From Sabellastarte sp. h YS-2021 (Eukaryota; Annelida; Polychaeta; Sabellida; Sabellidae), in NCBI GenBank assembly GCA_964017235.1, contig OZ024934.1:89804706-89868705 (forward strand): a stretch of 64,000 bases of DNA, in the 5' to 3' direction. Below the pieces are notes generated by a model. That model did not search any database. It saw only the letters and a program-made list of their open reading frames with translations, and had not been told where the DNA came from. The translations under genes were made by a program, and so were the position numbers. Shown here one piece after another: positions 39,901 to 54,900 of this stretch; the stretch's first letter is position 1; every line of letters begins with the position of its first letter.

Positions 39901-42900
39901 TGACTTAGAGGTAAAGACTGAATGACTTGGATTTAATGAAGTTTTGCAATGGCTTCTGGATGACAAGTTTCACAGAAAGCCTTTTAAAAAATTATGAATA
40001 AAAACCACTAAGTGCCCCAATTGAGTACAGTGTCAGCTAACTGAGACTTGAAATTTTAATTTTCATAAATTACACTAAACAAATTTTTGCAACGTCATCT
40101 GTGTAGTCAATTTTACAAAATACTACCTAAACTTTAAGTACTTTGCCGGTTTATACTGGGTTACACATATGCTATACATTTTTAACCACTTAAAACATAC
40201 TTCTCTTGGATGCCTGAATCATACTTTACGTTATGAGTAACCAATTAAGTCTTACTTCGTAGTTCCTATGGGTGTTGCAAACTTCTTGGCAGCTAGAGTA
40301 ATGGACCCAACCCTGGGTCTTGCAGAACGAAGGGTGGCCACTCCACCACCTCCAGATTCCTCAAATCCCATCTCAGGATCACTGTCTCCACTGCAAAATA
40401 GGCAAACATATGTATGTGCCAAATTTTAACAAAACTTAAGTCACTTTTTTCGCTCTTTTTGTTTATCGTGAATTTGTATCTTTGACATGCTGTGCTTACA
40501 TTGGCCACTCTTAATAATTTGATTAGATGGTATAGTGGTTTAGTATACTTTCTACCTTTGACGTCACAAATGTGTCACTTGAGAGCATTTTATAGCCATA
40601 ACTTGCTTAGTTGCCTGCAGTAAGCCAGTGCGCTTTCCAACTTCCATGGAAAAACAACTTTATGCGTATTTGAACTTTAATGGCAAAACACACATATATT
40701 TCTTTTTCTGGTAAAGTAAACATCAGGTCAATATTTTCGTTTTTTCCCCTATTAATCTTTATTCTGTTTTATCTAAATTCTTTTCCTTTTCTGGTTTGAC
40801 TTAGGGTTCAGTTCACTGTATTTGCCAAAACAAAAATGTGGGTTAACTTTATAACTTGCATAAAATCTCCTTCCAAACAACATTGTGCATTTTAGGTTAA
40901 AACATAACTACCAGATACTTGAACTCTGGCAGTACTATTGATGCATCACTTGACAAAAACAAATAACTGCTAAAGTTTAATTGCATTTAAAGCTGCCCAC
41001 TGTCCAGCTACTATATTTAAATATTAATTTTGCATTCATAAAAATTTCTTGGATACCAACATTTTCTCAAATATAGTTTTAAAAACTAAATATTACTTGA
41101 AGAAAGAAGTGAACTACGCGTTCTCATATAATTTGGTCATCGCAGACTCCAAGAAAATCCACGTTTGTAGGCGAATTTATGCGCGATCCCGCAGAAAACG
41201 TGTCCTAGAAGCAACTCGGGTCATCATCAAACATTTGAATAGTGATTTGGATATTAGTTTCCGGTAATGTAGTGAACAGTAAGCCAGTATTCCTCTTTTC
41301 ATTTTGTTTTAGGTAGACATGATGAAACTTGCAAAAAATATTTTGAACCGCTTATTGAAAACATTATTTTAGGCTTTCTACTGTCTAATACTTTGTCAAA
41401 ACAATAACATATATAAATTTGAGGAAATATCTCGCATTTTTACTTTATATTCACTGTAAATGAAGTTTAACTTAAGATATCTCAGGATAACAATTCCCGA
41501 TTTATATTATGCCTCATATACTTGTGGTGGGAACGGTAAACTGGTATGCGGTTTTTCGTTCGTTTCTGGCATAAATAACGAAATTCGCAAAGAATATTAG
41601 GGAACCGGTTATTAAAAACATCATCATTTTAGGCCATGTAATTGCTGATACATCATCAAACGACGAAAAACAAACATACTTTGTGTAATATGTCACATTT
41701 TTACTTTATATTTTGCGAAAATTAAGTTTATGTACTTAACAATATCTCACGAAAGCCATTTCCAGTTGCAAGTTCTGCCTCATGTACGCCATGCGAATAC
41801 TTTTTAATGCACACTAACAAGCATACAAAATATCGGACTTCATGCGTTTCAAAGCCCCAGTAACCGGTTTTGATTTCTGTAAAGAGTCCCACCACTATCG
41901 TATACATTCGCGGTTAATTTTCACCATATCAGGGGCAAGTAAACAAAATACTGGATTTCTTTCGGTTTCAGTAACCTGAAAACTGGTTCTGACTTTTGGA
42001 ACCAGTTCAACCACTACCGTTAATTTTCAGCCTTAGTGCACCCACTCACCTGAAGTGGTCCAAATCGTTCCAATTTCCAAATATGGACAGGGCGCTTACT
42101 CCCAGGTCTGATCTCTGTGTTTCTATGGTGTCTGACCGTTGACCCTTAACCATGGGGATCGTTCGCCCCACTGGTGGTTTAACAAGTCCCATACAACCGG
42201 CCAACCGAGACTTAGGGGTGATGGTGGTAGAACTCTTTGTCCTGGCTCTACCCTGTAATAAAAACAAAATAAATGCACATTTGAAAATGCTTTCATAAAT
42301 GCAAATTTTTCAAAGTTACAACACCTCACCTTTGTAAGCAGTAACTGGTCACTTACTGATTCGCAATGTGTTGTCTGCAATTTTGTTGATAAGAAATATA
42401 CATCAAATTGCTTCAAATCAACCAACCTTCCAATTCCTTTACTGGTGTGAAATTCTTTGAGAATTTGCAATTTTTGTGACAGTATTAGATCTCTGATTTC
42501 TCTGATGCAAAAGTTGTGTTATTTTTGTACTACTCTTTAATGGCCACCAATGAGAAAGAGGAAAATGGTATACGTCACTATCTAGGTCACATTCTACTGC
42601 TAGTGCCACCTGGCAGTTGGCTAGGTCATTATGAACTCTTTTTCTCGATAGGGTTGGCTAAGTAAGGAGCAGCTTCCTGAGTTAGCACCCAGTCCCAATT
42701 AGTAAGCTATTGTGGCACAAAGTTTTTATTATTTTGTCTTATTATTAACGGTAATCTCGGATATTTCAGTTTTCTAACTCCTTTAACCATAACGTAATTT
42801 TAACTATAATTTGACTTTTCCCAACCATGCCCACCTTTTTGGAGCTCTTTCTCCTACGTTTTGTTTTCCTGCGTCGCTTCTTGCCCCCCGTTTTAGTTGC

Positions 42901-45900
42901 ACTTTTGGCCGTCACTCTTTTCTTACGTGTAGATTTCTTCTTGGGTGTTTTACGTGTTGTCTTTCTCTTTTTCCTGTGTACGATGAGATTTGTCCACATA
43001 CTTATTATTTCCACATAAATTTCTTTAGTTCATGCATTTTTGACATTTTTGATAGATATTCATTAGACTCCATATTTTCCTTACAGGTTTGATATTAAAA
43101 TCTACATTATCCAGAAACTAACTATTAACTATTTCAAATGTCGTATTTGTGTCATTTCCAAGTTGAACTATGGCTCATTTATCTATTATGTACACAAGCG
43201 ATGAGCCATATCTATGGTCAGTATTATAAATACCTTTTTAAAAAAATGTTGTACAAAGCAAACTTTAACAAAAGGGTTTCATACTCAAGTTAGCCATATT
43301 GTATCCATATTTTATTACAGTGAAACTTTACTGGTCATCCATCACTACAAATTCTATCCTTCATGAACCAGAATCCAGTCCATTCCACATTCTGGTCTAA
43401 ACAGTTTTAATATCACACTTGCACATATTTTTCTAGAAAAAAATATTAATGGAAGCTATATATTTTTGAAATAGAAGTATTGTTTGTTATATACTCAATT
43501 TTATGAGACGAAAAAGTGCACTTAAATGTTTCAAATATTTCAGCAAAGAAATTCTGAAATTTTTAGTACTAGACTGGGAATAGGTACAACAGTCATACAA
43601 GATACAACCCTCCCTGTGTTTATTATTCCAGACCTGGTGGTTTTCCTCCGCCGTTTGGGAGTTGCACGTTTTCTCTTAACAACGGCTCTTCTTGGACCAG
43701 TTGTTGCCTCCATCTCACCAGTACTCAGGTCAATTTCGAGATCGGACTGCGAAAACATCCATTGAAATTTAAAAGAATTGCCTTCAGAATAACTTGTCAG
43801 TAGCAATTAATTCTGCAAATAAACTACAATGCCCCTTCAAATATTAAACCCAGGATCTTACTTAGTTCACAAATTCTGCAGAAATCATCTGCATATAAAA
43901 TTATTTTTCATTCATCAAACTTTAGGTCACTAAGACACTTTAGTCTGAGTTTGTTGATTCTTTAGACATTACATGCACACTAATTTACATAGAGTACATC
44001 CTCATCTAATTTTTGCCATAACAAATTCCAAGAGACAACAATTGATTTCTCTCATTAATTTCTATTTTCTTAACTATGTATTCCCATGACACAATCCTCA
44101 GAGCCATTATCTGCACTTTGTATTTTTATGAATAAACTAGATTGGGCCAACTCGGCGCCAACATATCCCCAGACAGGTCATCACTCACGCCACAGGTTTT
44201 GATCGGGAATTTTTAAAAACATAATTACCCATTATTATATGAACTTCAGCACATCAATCTACTCTGTTTATATCTTCCAAGGAAGATGGTGTATCCCCAG
44301 ACGCCGAATACATAACTCAAATTATATTTTCAATCTTCCTGCAATGATAACTCTAAACCTATTTTCAAAGTATTTAAATGATTGATGATTGAATGTCCAT
44401 TCTAAAATAATAATCCCAAAAGAGCATATCTGTTTCTATATTTGTTGACAAATAAAATATTATTTTTAACTCAACTCATCATACTTTTCAATCTTCCTTC
44501 AAAGTATTTAAATGATTGATGATTCAATGTCCATTCTAAAATTCATAATCCCAAAAGCGCATATCTGTTTCTATATTTGTTCACAAATAAAATATTATTT
44601 AAAAAAAAATTATTTATATTATTATTTTATTATATTATTTTTAGAATTTGCAAATTGTTTTCAGTTATTCATTTCCTCTATACCTATATATGTGGTCCAT
44701 ATATATGCAACCTAAATATGTGACACAATCTCAGTTCTGACTCCCCTTTGTGTTATATGTAATGAAGCCCACCACCTCCCACCCCCACCCCTCTCCCCTT
44801 CTCCACACCTCTCTCACTATTACACAAGATCTGCAACCCCATTGAGGTCTTTGTTTCTCATCTGATATCATTAAATACCTTTGTTTATTTAGTGTCACTC
44901 AATATAGCTGGAGGTCCCAGAGGTGGGTGGGGGGAATCCGGGTGGGGGATGTGGGTTGGGACTTAGTTTAGTTTATTACTTTATTATAGTGACATGTATT
45001 ATGTTGACAAGGATTATACAAAAACTATTGAAGTAATACCCAGCCCTATATGGGCTTATAAGTCACTTTAAATAGAGAGTTAATAACAAACAGAGCCAAC
45101 ATATTTTGAGGTAAGATACAGTAAATAAAGACAGCAATTCAATACATAAAAATTAACAATATAATTTACTTTTTCTTTCTTGCCACAAATCAAAAATAAA
45201 ATTAATAACCATATTGACATTCATATGAGTTAATACCCTTGATAATTGATCTATTAATAATTCAGATTTATCTATATTTAAAATTTTGAAATATTTCATA
45301 CGAATCAGCTCTAAAGCTGGACAAACACAAACAAAATGTATCTCATCTTCTACATCTTTTTTACACAGTTTACATGCTCTCTCAAAGAGATGGAGTGCTA
45401 CAGCATAAATGGTAAACAAACAATCTATATAAAAGGGGTACTCAAATACAAAAAGAATTGAGAATTTTAAGTATGTGATTATCAACTGAAATGAGTTCAT
45501 AACTGTAGGAGCTGTGTCAAAATTAACTGAGGCAAGTTGAATAAAACTGGGCTAGTTGAGGGTTAAAAATCCCCTAGTTTTACTACATACGGATATAATT
45601 TCATTAATATTGGGACTTAAAGCTCACTTAAAGTGTCCATTTTGTCTACTTGAATATGTTTAACCGGCGTTTAACCAGTTTCATTTTAAAAAGTTAAAAA
45701 CTCAGCAAGCAGAGGTATAACACACAAAAATAAGTTCTTAAAAGACTAAGATAGCCATAACATTATTAATATTCAAAATTTAAATAGACAGGCATTTCCT
45801 TTTAAAAATTCAAAGATTTCAGCTCTATAACCCACATAGTTTGACAGTTACTGGGCTTTAAAGTGGCATAATGTCCATAAATTGGGTTTCTGTGGGCATT

Positions 45901-48900
45901 TTACAATTGTTAAAGAGACCTTAGCAATTAAACTACAGATCTGAAACTTTTTGGGGGACATACATAACAAACAAAAATTATATATAATACAGTTTAACAC
46001 TTGTCACACTAAGCATTTCCAAATAACAGGGCAAAATACGGAAAAAATGTCCAAAAAGGCACTTGGGCGAGTGTCTATGGCCCTCATACACAGGTTAAAT
46101 GTCTACTAAAAACCTTGATTTTCGCCATATGTAAAAAGGACATAATAATGCATTCCCAGATGGGATTTCAGCTCCATCAATCACATAGTTTAACAGTCAC
46201 AGGGCTTAAAGGTGGCAAAAAGTCCAAATATTGGGTCTCTGTGGGCCTTTTAGAGATCTCGATGTGGCTTTCAAATTAAAGCTTCAGACTTAAAATTTGT
46301 TACATACTAAGATTACACATAGAATATGTATCTAATAAAGTTTGAAACTTCTCAGACTTACCATTTCCAAGTTACAGAGCAAAATATGTGAAAAATGTCT
46401 TAAAAGGGTCACTCAGGTGGGTGTTTAAGGTCCTCATACACAGGTTAAATGTCTACTTGAAGCCTTGATTTTTGGCACATGTAAAAAGAACATAATAATG
46501 TATTCCCAGATGAGATTTCAGCTCTATCAGTCACATAGTTTAACAGTCACAGGCCTTAAAATTGGCAAAAAGTCCAAATACTGGGTCTTTATGGGGCCTT
46601 CTAGAGACCTAAATGTGGCCTTCAAATTAAAGCTTCAGACTTAAAATTTGTCACATACTAAGACTACACATAGAATATGCATCTAATACAGTTTGAAACT
46701 TCTTAGACTTACCATTTCCAAGTTACAGGGCAAAATATGTGAAAAATGTCTAAAAATGGTCACTCGGGTGGGGATTTATGGTCCTCATACACAGGTTAAA
46801 TGTCTTCTTAAAGCCTTAATTTTTGGCACATATATAAATAACATACTAATATCTTCCCAGATAGGATTTGAGCTCTATCAGTCACATAGTTTGACAGTCA
46901 CAGGGCTTAAAAGTAGCAAAAAGTCCAAATATTGGGTCTTTGGGAGCCTTTTAGAGACCTCAATTTGACCTTCAAAATTAAAGCTTCAGACTTAAAATCT
47001 GTTACATACTAAGATTACACACAGAATATATATCTAATACAGTTTGAAACTTCTCAGACTTACCATTTCCAAGTTACAGGGAAAAAGATGTGAAAAATGT
47101 CTTATAAGGGTCACTCGGGTGGGTGTTTATGGTCCTGATACACAGGTTAACTGTCCATTAAAGGCCTAAATGTTGGGGCACATATAAGAAAACACATAGA
47201 TATATTCCCAGATGATATTTAACTTAGATGAGAGACATAGTTTGAAAGCTACAGTGCTTGAAAGTGGCAAAAAGTGCATAAATTGGGTCTCTGTGGGCAC
47301 TTTTGAGACCTTAAGTCGACCCCTTTGGGTAAACCTACAGCCCTAAAATTTTCTACAGACAAGGATTACATATCAAAGTTATACCTAGCACAGTTTGAGA
47401 CTCATCAGAATTACCACTTCCAAATTATAGGGCAAAATATGTGAAAAGTATAGCAAAAAATCCCTAAGTGGGGGTATTTATGGGCCTCAAGGACAATTTT
47501 CTCCTCAACTTAAAGTCGTGATTTTCGGCACATGTACTAAGAACATATTAATGTGTTGTCAGGTAAAATTTCAGCCAGCTGAGCATCATAGTTTGTGACC
47601 TACAGGGCTCTAAGTGGCCAAAAGTGCAATTTCTGACCTTAAGGTGGCCATAAGTTCTTTTTTACTGGGAGTTTAAGGTCACCTTAAAATAGGGATCTTC
47701 CTTTGGGCACCCTTAACATGTGTACCAAGTTTGAAAAAAAAATATTAATTTGTTTTTGAGTTATCGCGTCCACAAGGAAATTTCTACGGCGGCGGCGGCG
47801 GCGCGACGGACCTGAATCCAATATATCCCCGACTTTCGTCTGGGGATATAATAATTTAAGTTGACTATTTAGAAAGGCTATCATAATAAAACAACTGATC
47901 TGCATTTTATAACATCAGAGTGTTGCCATCACTACCTCCTCAGAACTGACTATTCTTCGCCCACTCCTCATAGCTCTGTGTTCAGCTATAGCTAGTCTCA
48001 CACGCTCTGCAACAATCGTCCTGGCAATCTGACGACTTGGTTGCTGGCGGTGACGATTTGCTGAACTCTCCTCATGTGCAGCAGCAGTGAAGTCTGCAAG
48101 TTGAATTGAGTTTTAAATACATTTGAGGGAAATTACAATGAACTTCAATGAATGAAGTTATTTGTGCAGGCATAAATTTGACTATAGTCTATAGGCTAAT
48201 ATTTACCAAAGAAACAACTGGATACAACTGGATTGACAAAGAGCTTAAAATGACTATTTCACCATTTTTTGAGACACTGTGTTAATTTACAACCTATGTA
48301 ACACTGTGGAGGTTTATTAAACACATACTTTGCCTCTTCAGCTGTTTACAGATAGAACACAGCCACCTTCCTGCAGGAATCTGGGTGAAAATCCAAAATA
48401 ACCGACAAAAATGGGTATTGAAAACATATCTCTTGGGTACCATCTTGCATCAATCGGGAGCACATACTTACCAGATGGCCCTACTATATCTGAGATACTG
48501 ATTTTAATTTTAACCATAGAGAAAGATTTCAAAAGAATACTATTCTGTGAATCTTCATCAAACAAGAATCAGCACAGAACCCATTCCCAATTGGCACCCT
48601 GAGAAAATATCATTAACACCACACACTATAGTTGCTAAATCTTTTACTCCGCATGCAACAGAGTAAACGACAGCTGATAAACAAGCCAAATTTCATGAAA
48701 ATACTGTCCCAATTTTAAGTCAACTACTCATGCATACATAATACCATTTTTACATAATGTTCAGCATATTTATCTAAGTCCAATGATTCAAGGCATTTAC
48801 CTTTATATATGTTTCTTTCATTTACGGGAGCCATCTTAATGATGTTGCTCTTTATCAGGATGTATACTAAACTACGTGAGGTTACAATTTCGAGTCAAAA

Positions 48901-51900
48901 TTCCATTCGCAAGCATTCGACCCCAATTGTTAGTGTTGTGAATGATAAACCGGTATGCAGTTTTCCGTTTGTTTCTGGCAAAAATAACAAAATTCGCAAA
49001 GAATATTTGGGAACCGGTAATTGAAAACGTCATCATTTTAGGCCACCTAATGGCTGATACTTCATCAAAACGACAAAAAATATACATATTTTGTGATATA
49101 TGTCACATTTTTACTTAATATTGAGCAAAAATCATGTTTACATACTTAATAATTTCTCACGAAAGCCATTTCCAGTTACAAGTTCTGCCTCATGTACGCC
49201 GTGGTACGCCTCGTGTACCACTACCAATTGTCCATATTTGTCACACCCCTATCTTTAAATATTTTTGAGTTACTTGTATAAATGTACAGTACCTATTCTA
49301 TGCAACTCCATCCTCCTGCAATCTGGACAGAACCACTCGCCCGTGGGTACCCTGGAGAGTGGGGGATCCAGGCACTCCAGGTGATAGGCGAGGTCACAGC
49401 CGTCACACAGCAGCAGACGGTCCTCGCGATCACCTAGTCCACAAACTTCACAGTGAGAGCTGTCATCATACATGTTCTCAGGCTCTGCCTGATTCTTGTC
49501 CTCCACGGGGATCTGAAATGAGCAAGCATCGCAAACATTTACTGATATATCAAATTGTAATGGCCTATTGCAGTTTCCTTGAAAATATTATTTACACATG
49601 TGTAACAGTAAATTAATGAAATCTGGAAATTCATGAATTCCTTGAAAATTTAACAATGGATTTTTGAAAACCCTGAAAGGCTTTACTAGTTTAAACTGAG
49701 AATTGTACTCACAACTTGGTTATTTTGATATAACGTTAACACGAAATTTAGCTGACAAAAATATTCATTAATTTTCAAAATTTGAACTTGAAATCTGTCT
49801 TCTCTTAAGGTCAAATCTTACCCTTTTGTAGACTACTCCTTCAAGTGAATGCTTGGCCAGAATCAGATTATACACCTGTCTATCAATGGGACATGTATTC
49901 ACGTTCTGAAAAATGCAAATACAATGTTACAAACATTGTGGTAATGTGAAAATTGGAGGGATGAATAAATTTTACTTGAATATCTGCTTTGTGTATCATT
50001 AAAGCGAGCAAAAATCTCACACGAGATCACTGAATTATTACAGTAAGCACATTACACCTGAGATCAGTGTATTCAGGTAAACAAATGCCTAACAACATAA
50101 ACCAGTATATGATACTTATGTCAAAAAACATCTTACACTCAGATCAGTGTATTGTAATGGTGAGCAAACCTTTTACATCTATTAGTGCATTATTAAGATC
50201 ACCAGCTATATCAGACTGCCATATTACCTGGATGTATCCTATATGAGTTAAGAATATATTTATCAATCCCTTACTTATCAATGAAGTAAGCGAAAACCCC
50301 TTATACCTGAGGCTATTGTTTTAGGATACCATCTCATTTTGTTTTAACTGAGATCAGTGTAATATGGACTTAATAAAACATCCTATGTCATACCTGAGAC
50401 CACTCCACAATGCACTCCAGGCAGAAGTTGTGGTCACATGACTCGGGAGTGCCAATATCTTGGTTCTTGAGCTTCAGCAGACAGACGGGACACTTCTCAT
50501 ATTCCTCTCCATCGTCACTACTGTCCGACAACCCCACCTAGTGGTGAAAAAGAGTACCAATTGTTATTATTTATCCAGTAGATGCACTGGAAGGCACATT
50601 AATTCACTGTCATGATACCAAAATACTTGCTTCTTTGAAACTCCCACTAGAAATGAGACAAAATGCAAAATCTGTGATTGAATATTTGATGTTTTCTTTT
50701 CCGAATATTTCTGAAAATTTATTTTAAATTTTTAATACATCCCAATAATTCAACCAAAATACCTTGAAAACAGCCAGTGCTTATTAAACGTGAAACTTTT
50801 GTACATACCACCAACCCATAACATTACCTTTATTATCTGAACTACTACTGCCTGAATATTTGATTTTATCAACAGGGGTCAAATCTTTAAGGGTGTAAAT
50901 GGAAAACCAGATCCTCCGCTTGTCATTTGGTTACAAGATGCATGTAAACAACAAAAGTTATAATAATACATCATTGGACTGTCACTTTCAACATATTTAA
51001 ATCAATTAATAAATAAATTAAAACAATTCAACTAGACACAACTCTTCACAAATATAACCAAAATATAAACTTCTAACTCACTCCATAGCATACTTTATGT
51101 ATGCCTGCTTTGACTGGCTGATTTTATGATTACCTTAACAACCATGGGAAAACCCCAAAGTATTTTCTGATTACTTTATATTTTGGCATTTACCGTTAGT
51201 TCTGTCATTTTTATGACCGAGCACATCAAATTTTCATTTAATCTTATTTGAACTAGTACTCTATAGTGACAAAAAGGCTGTAAAAAATTATATAACATAT
51301 GTAAATGACTGCAGACCACAACTTGAAATTTCTGTTTTTCATTGTGTTTTGTTCACCGACAATCGGTTGTGGAAATTATAAACGGTACCTCCATTACAAA
51401 TCTTCAAATTTCTGTTTTTCATTGTGTTTTGTTCACTGACAATCGGTTGTGGAAATTATAAACGGTACCTCCATTACAAATCTTCAAAGTAGAACAGTGA
51501 AATTCTCTATCTAATTTATGAATCTTTTGTCCAAACAAAATTTCATGTTCTAACCTATATGAATAATATACGGTAGATCCCACAATAAGCACTGGAGGGG
51601 GGGGGGGGGGGGGGGGGGGTATATCCCAGCTAAGACACAGTAGTTTTATTCAAACAAGCGACCAGTTTAATGCTGTACCTGTGGCTGAGAGGTTCCAGGT
51701 TTGTCCCCATCCTGGTCCTGAGAGGAAATCCCCTCATCCTCCTCTGATTCCCACTCTGTGAATACACAGTAGAGTATCAAATTAGACAAATGTATGCTAT
51801 CCAGAGACTATGCTAACATATATATTACAGTCAATATTTAAGATCAGTAAATACTAGTATTCACCAATTTCGCATATTTTTACTTTACACAAGAGACTCA

Positions 51901-54900
51901 GCACAACAAGATTAATTTTACAATACTGACATCAGAAAGTAAAAACCTTTGTCTGTGTGAGTAGAAGTTTGATACAAGAACTTAATATTTTAGACTTTGG
52001 TCATCCTAGTTATACACAGTCAACTGCACTGTACAGGTCATATTTTGATGGATAGTTTTGTGGGCAGAGAAAACCAGTACATACAGTTGGTCAAGATTCT
52101 GTACTGTAAACTGCCGACCATCGGTCAGCAACTACCAACTTTCCCACATAAGGTCCCGGGTTTGACCTGCTGACCTCAGAGGTGGGATGCGAGTGTGTTA
52201 CCACTGCACCAAATGGTCCCAACTGCATTATACAATCTCAAAAAAATGTATCGTAGTCATGAAATTCTGCCACTGGATATCCATAACAACTATAAACGCA
52301 GAGGGCGAGATTGGTTTTAAAGTAATGTACACTAGTAGAATCAGTACAAGGTTAGAAATGTGGATTGTGCCATGGAATATAAAATTTGCCATTCAGGAAA
52401 GCCTGCCCCATCTCCTTCACTGGGTGGAAACAATTTACACATTTGTGATTTTTGTGATTATATAAGGCCCCTGATTTCTCCTGATGCACATTACTTTTAT
52501 CTTACTTCTTAAAGACTTTAAGAACTCTTTAGTTGTGGAAACTGAACAAAAATGAAATTTCCAGTAACATGTGGTTGGTAACACAATAAAGTTGCATAAT
52601 AACTTCAATTGTCATGAGATTAGCATCTTCTGCTATACTGATAAAAATTTAAATAAAAACAGAGTTGTTGGCAAATGGAAATGTCCTCAACATGAAGAAG
52701 AATTGCAGAGTTCCTCCCATGTAAAGATTTTATAAGATTTAAAATTTTTTTAATAAAATATTTAGCAATTAAACTACTGGCAAGTGTGCATAACAAACCT
52801 TCTGTGTCCTCCCCACTGTCAGAATCCTCTCCACTGCCTTCTTCCTCACTTCCTGATGTTTCGTTAGAGTCACTCTCGTCTCCACTCTGCTGATACATAT
52901 TCATATTACTAATATTGATCTGTTTATGTACAGCTGATCTTGACGCTTGAAAAAACAAGACTACTGCTGCAGTGGTTATCTCCCGCCATAGGATCAGTAA
53001 TAATGGAGATCTAAGGGAGATATAAGGCTAGCTTTCCTAACCATGTATCTTTCGTGCAAATCTGATGAGGCTAGCTGCAATATTTCAAGATTTAGAGCAT
53101 CTTAATAAGTTTGAAACTATCGGCTATGGTGGCCATTTTGTTTTTCAAAATGAAGCAAAAAAATTTCACAGGCAAAAAATTGCAGGGCAGGACTTTCCAC
53201 GGGCTGTTTTAGATGTAAAGACGTTTTAGTATGATGATCCCATTTGACCATAAAGCAGGGGTCAAAGATCAAATTCAACACTTGAAAAAAACTTCTCAAG
53301 TCATGACTTCCTATAAATTGTTTTCACATTTGGAAGCCCTAGGGGCATTGGCAAGGGAGATATAAGGCCTCTTTAATAGAATAACCTAATTCGACATTAA
53401 ACATGTGATATGGTGGCCATTTTGTTTTGGGACCTTGGCACAAAATACTATCAGGCTAGTTTTCCTAGCCATATATCTTTTGTGCAAATTGGATGAAGCC
53501 ATTTCTCTATTTTCTTCATTTTTAATAAAAACTTTCATTTACTATTCATTATTAATAAAACTCATAACTAGATTGGGCCAACTCGGCGCCAACATATCCC
53601 CAGACAGGTCATCACTCACGCCACAGGTTTTGATCGGGAATTTTTTAAAACATAATTACCCATTATTATATGAACTTCAGCACATCAATCTACTCTGTTT
53701 ATATCTTCCCAAGGAAGATGGTGTATCCCCAGACACCGAATACATAACTCAAATTATATTTTCAATCTTCCTGCAATGATAACTCTAAACCTATTTTCAA
53801 AGTATTTAAATGATTGATGATTGAATGTCCATTCTAAAATAATAATCCCAAAAGAGCATATCTGTTTCTATATTTGTTGACAAATAAAATATTATTTTAA
53901 CTCAACTCATCATACTTTTCAATCTTCCTTCAAAGTATTTAAATGATTGATGATTCAATGTCCATTCTAAAATTCATAATCCCAAAAGCGCATATCTGTT
54001 TCTATATTTGTTCACAAATAAAATATTATTTAAAAAAAAATTATTTATATTATTATTTTATTATATTATTTTTAGAATTTGCAAATTGTTTTCAGTTATT
54101 CATTTCCTCTATACCTATATATGTGGTCCATATATATGCAACCTAAATATGTGACACAATCTCAGTTCTGACTCCCCTTTGTGTTATATGTAATGAAGCC
54201 CACTACCTCCCACCCCCACCCCTCTCCCCTTCTCCACACCTCTCTCACTATTACACAAGATCTGCAACCCCATTGAGTTCTTTGTTTCTCATCTGATATC
54301 ATTAAATACCTTTGTTTATTTAGTGTCACTCAATATAGCTGGAGGTCCCTGAGGTGGGGATAAATGGTAAACAATCTATATAAAAGGGGTACTCAAATAC
54401 AAAAAGAATTGAGAATTTTAAGTATGTGATTATCAACTGAAATGAGTTCATAACTGTAGGAGCTGTGTCAAAATTAACTGAGGCAAGTCGAATAAAACTG
54501 GGCTAGTTGAGGGTTAAAAATCCCCTAGTTTTACTACATAAGGATATAATTTCATTAATATTGGGACTTAAAGCTCACTTAAAGTGTCCATTTTGTCTAC
54601 TTGAATATGTTTAACCAGTTTCATTTTAAAAAGTTAAAAACTCAGCAAGCAGAGGTATAACACACAAAAATAAGTTCTTAAAAGACTAAGATAGCCATAA
54701 CATTATTAATAATCAAAATTTAAATAGACAGGCATTTCCTTTGAAAAATTCAAAGATTTCAGCTCTATAACCCACATAGTTTGACAGTTACTGGGCTTTA
54801 AAGTGGCATAATGTCCATAAATTGGGTTTCTGTGGGCATTTTACAATTGTTAAAGAGACCTTAGCAATTAAACTACAGATCTGAAACTTTTTGGGGGACA

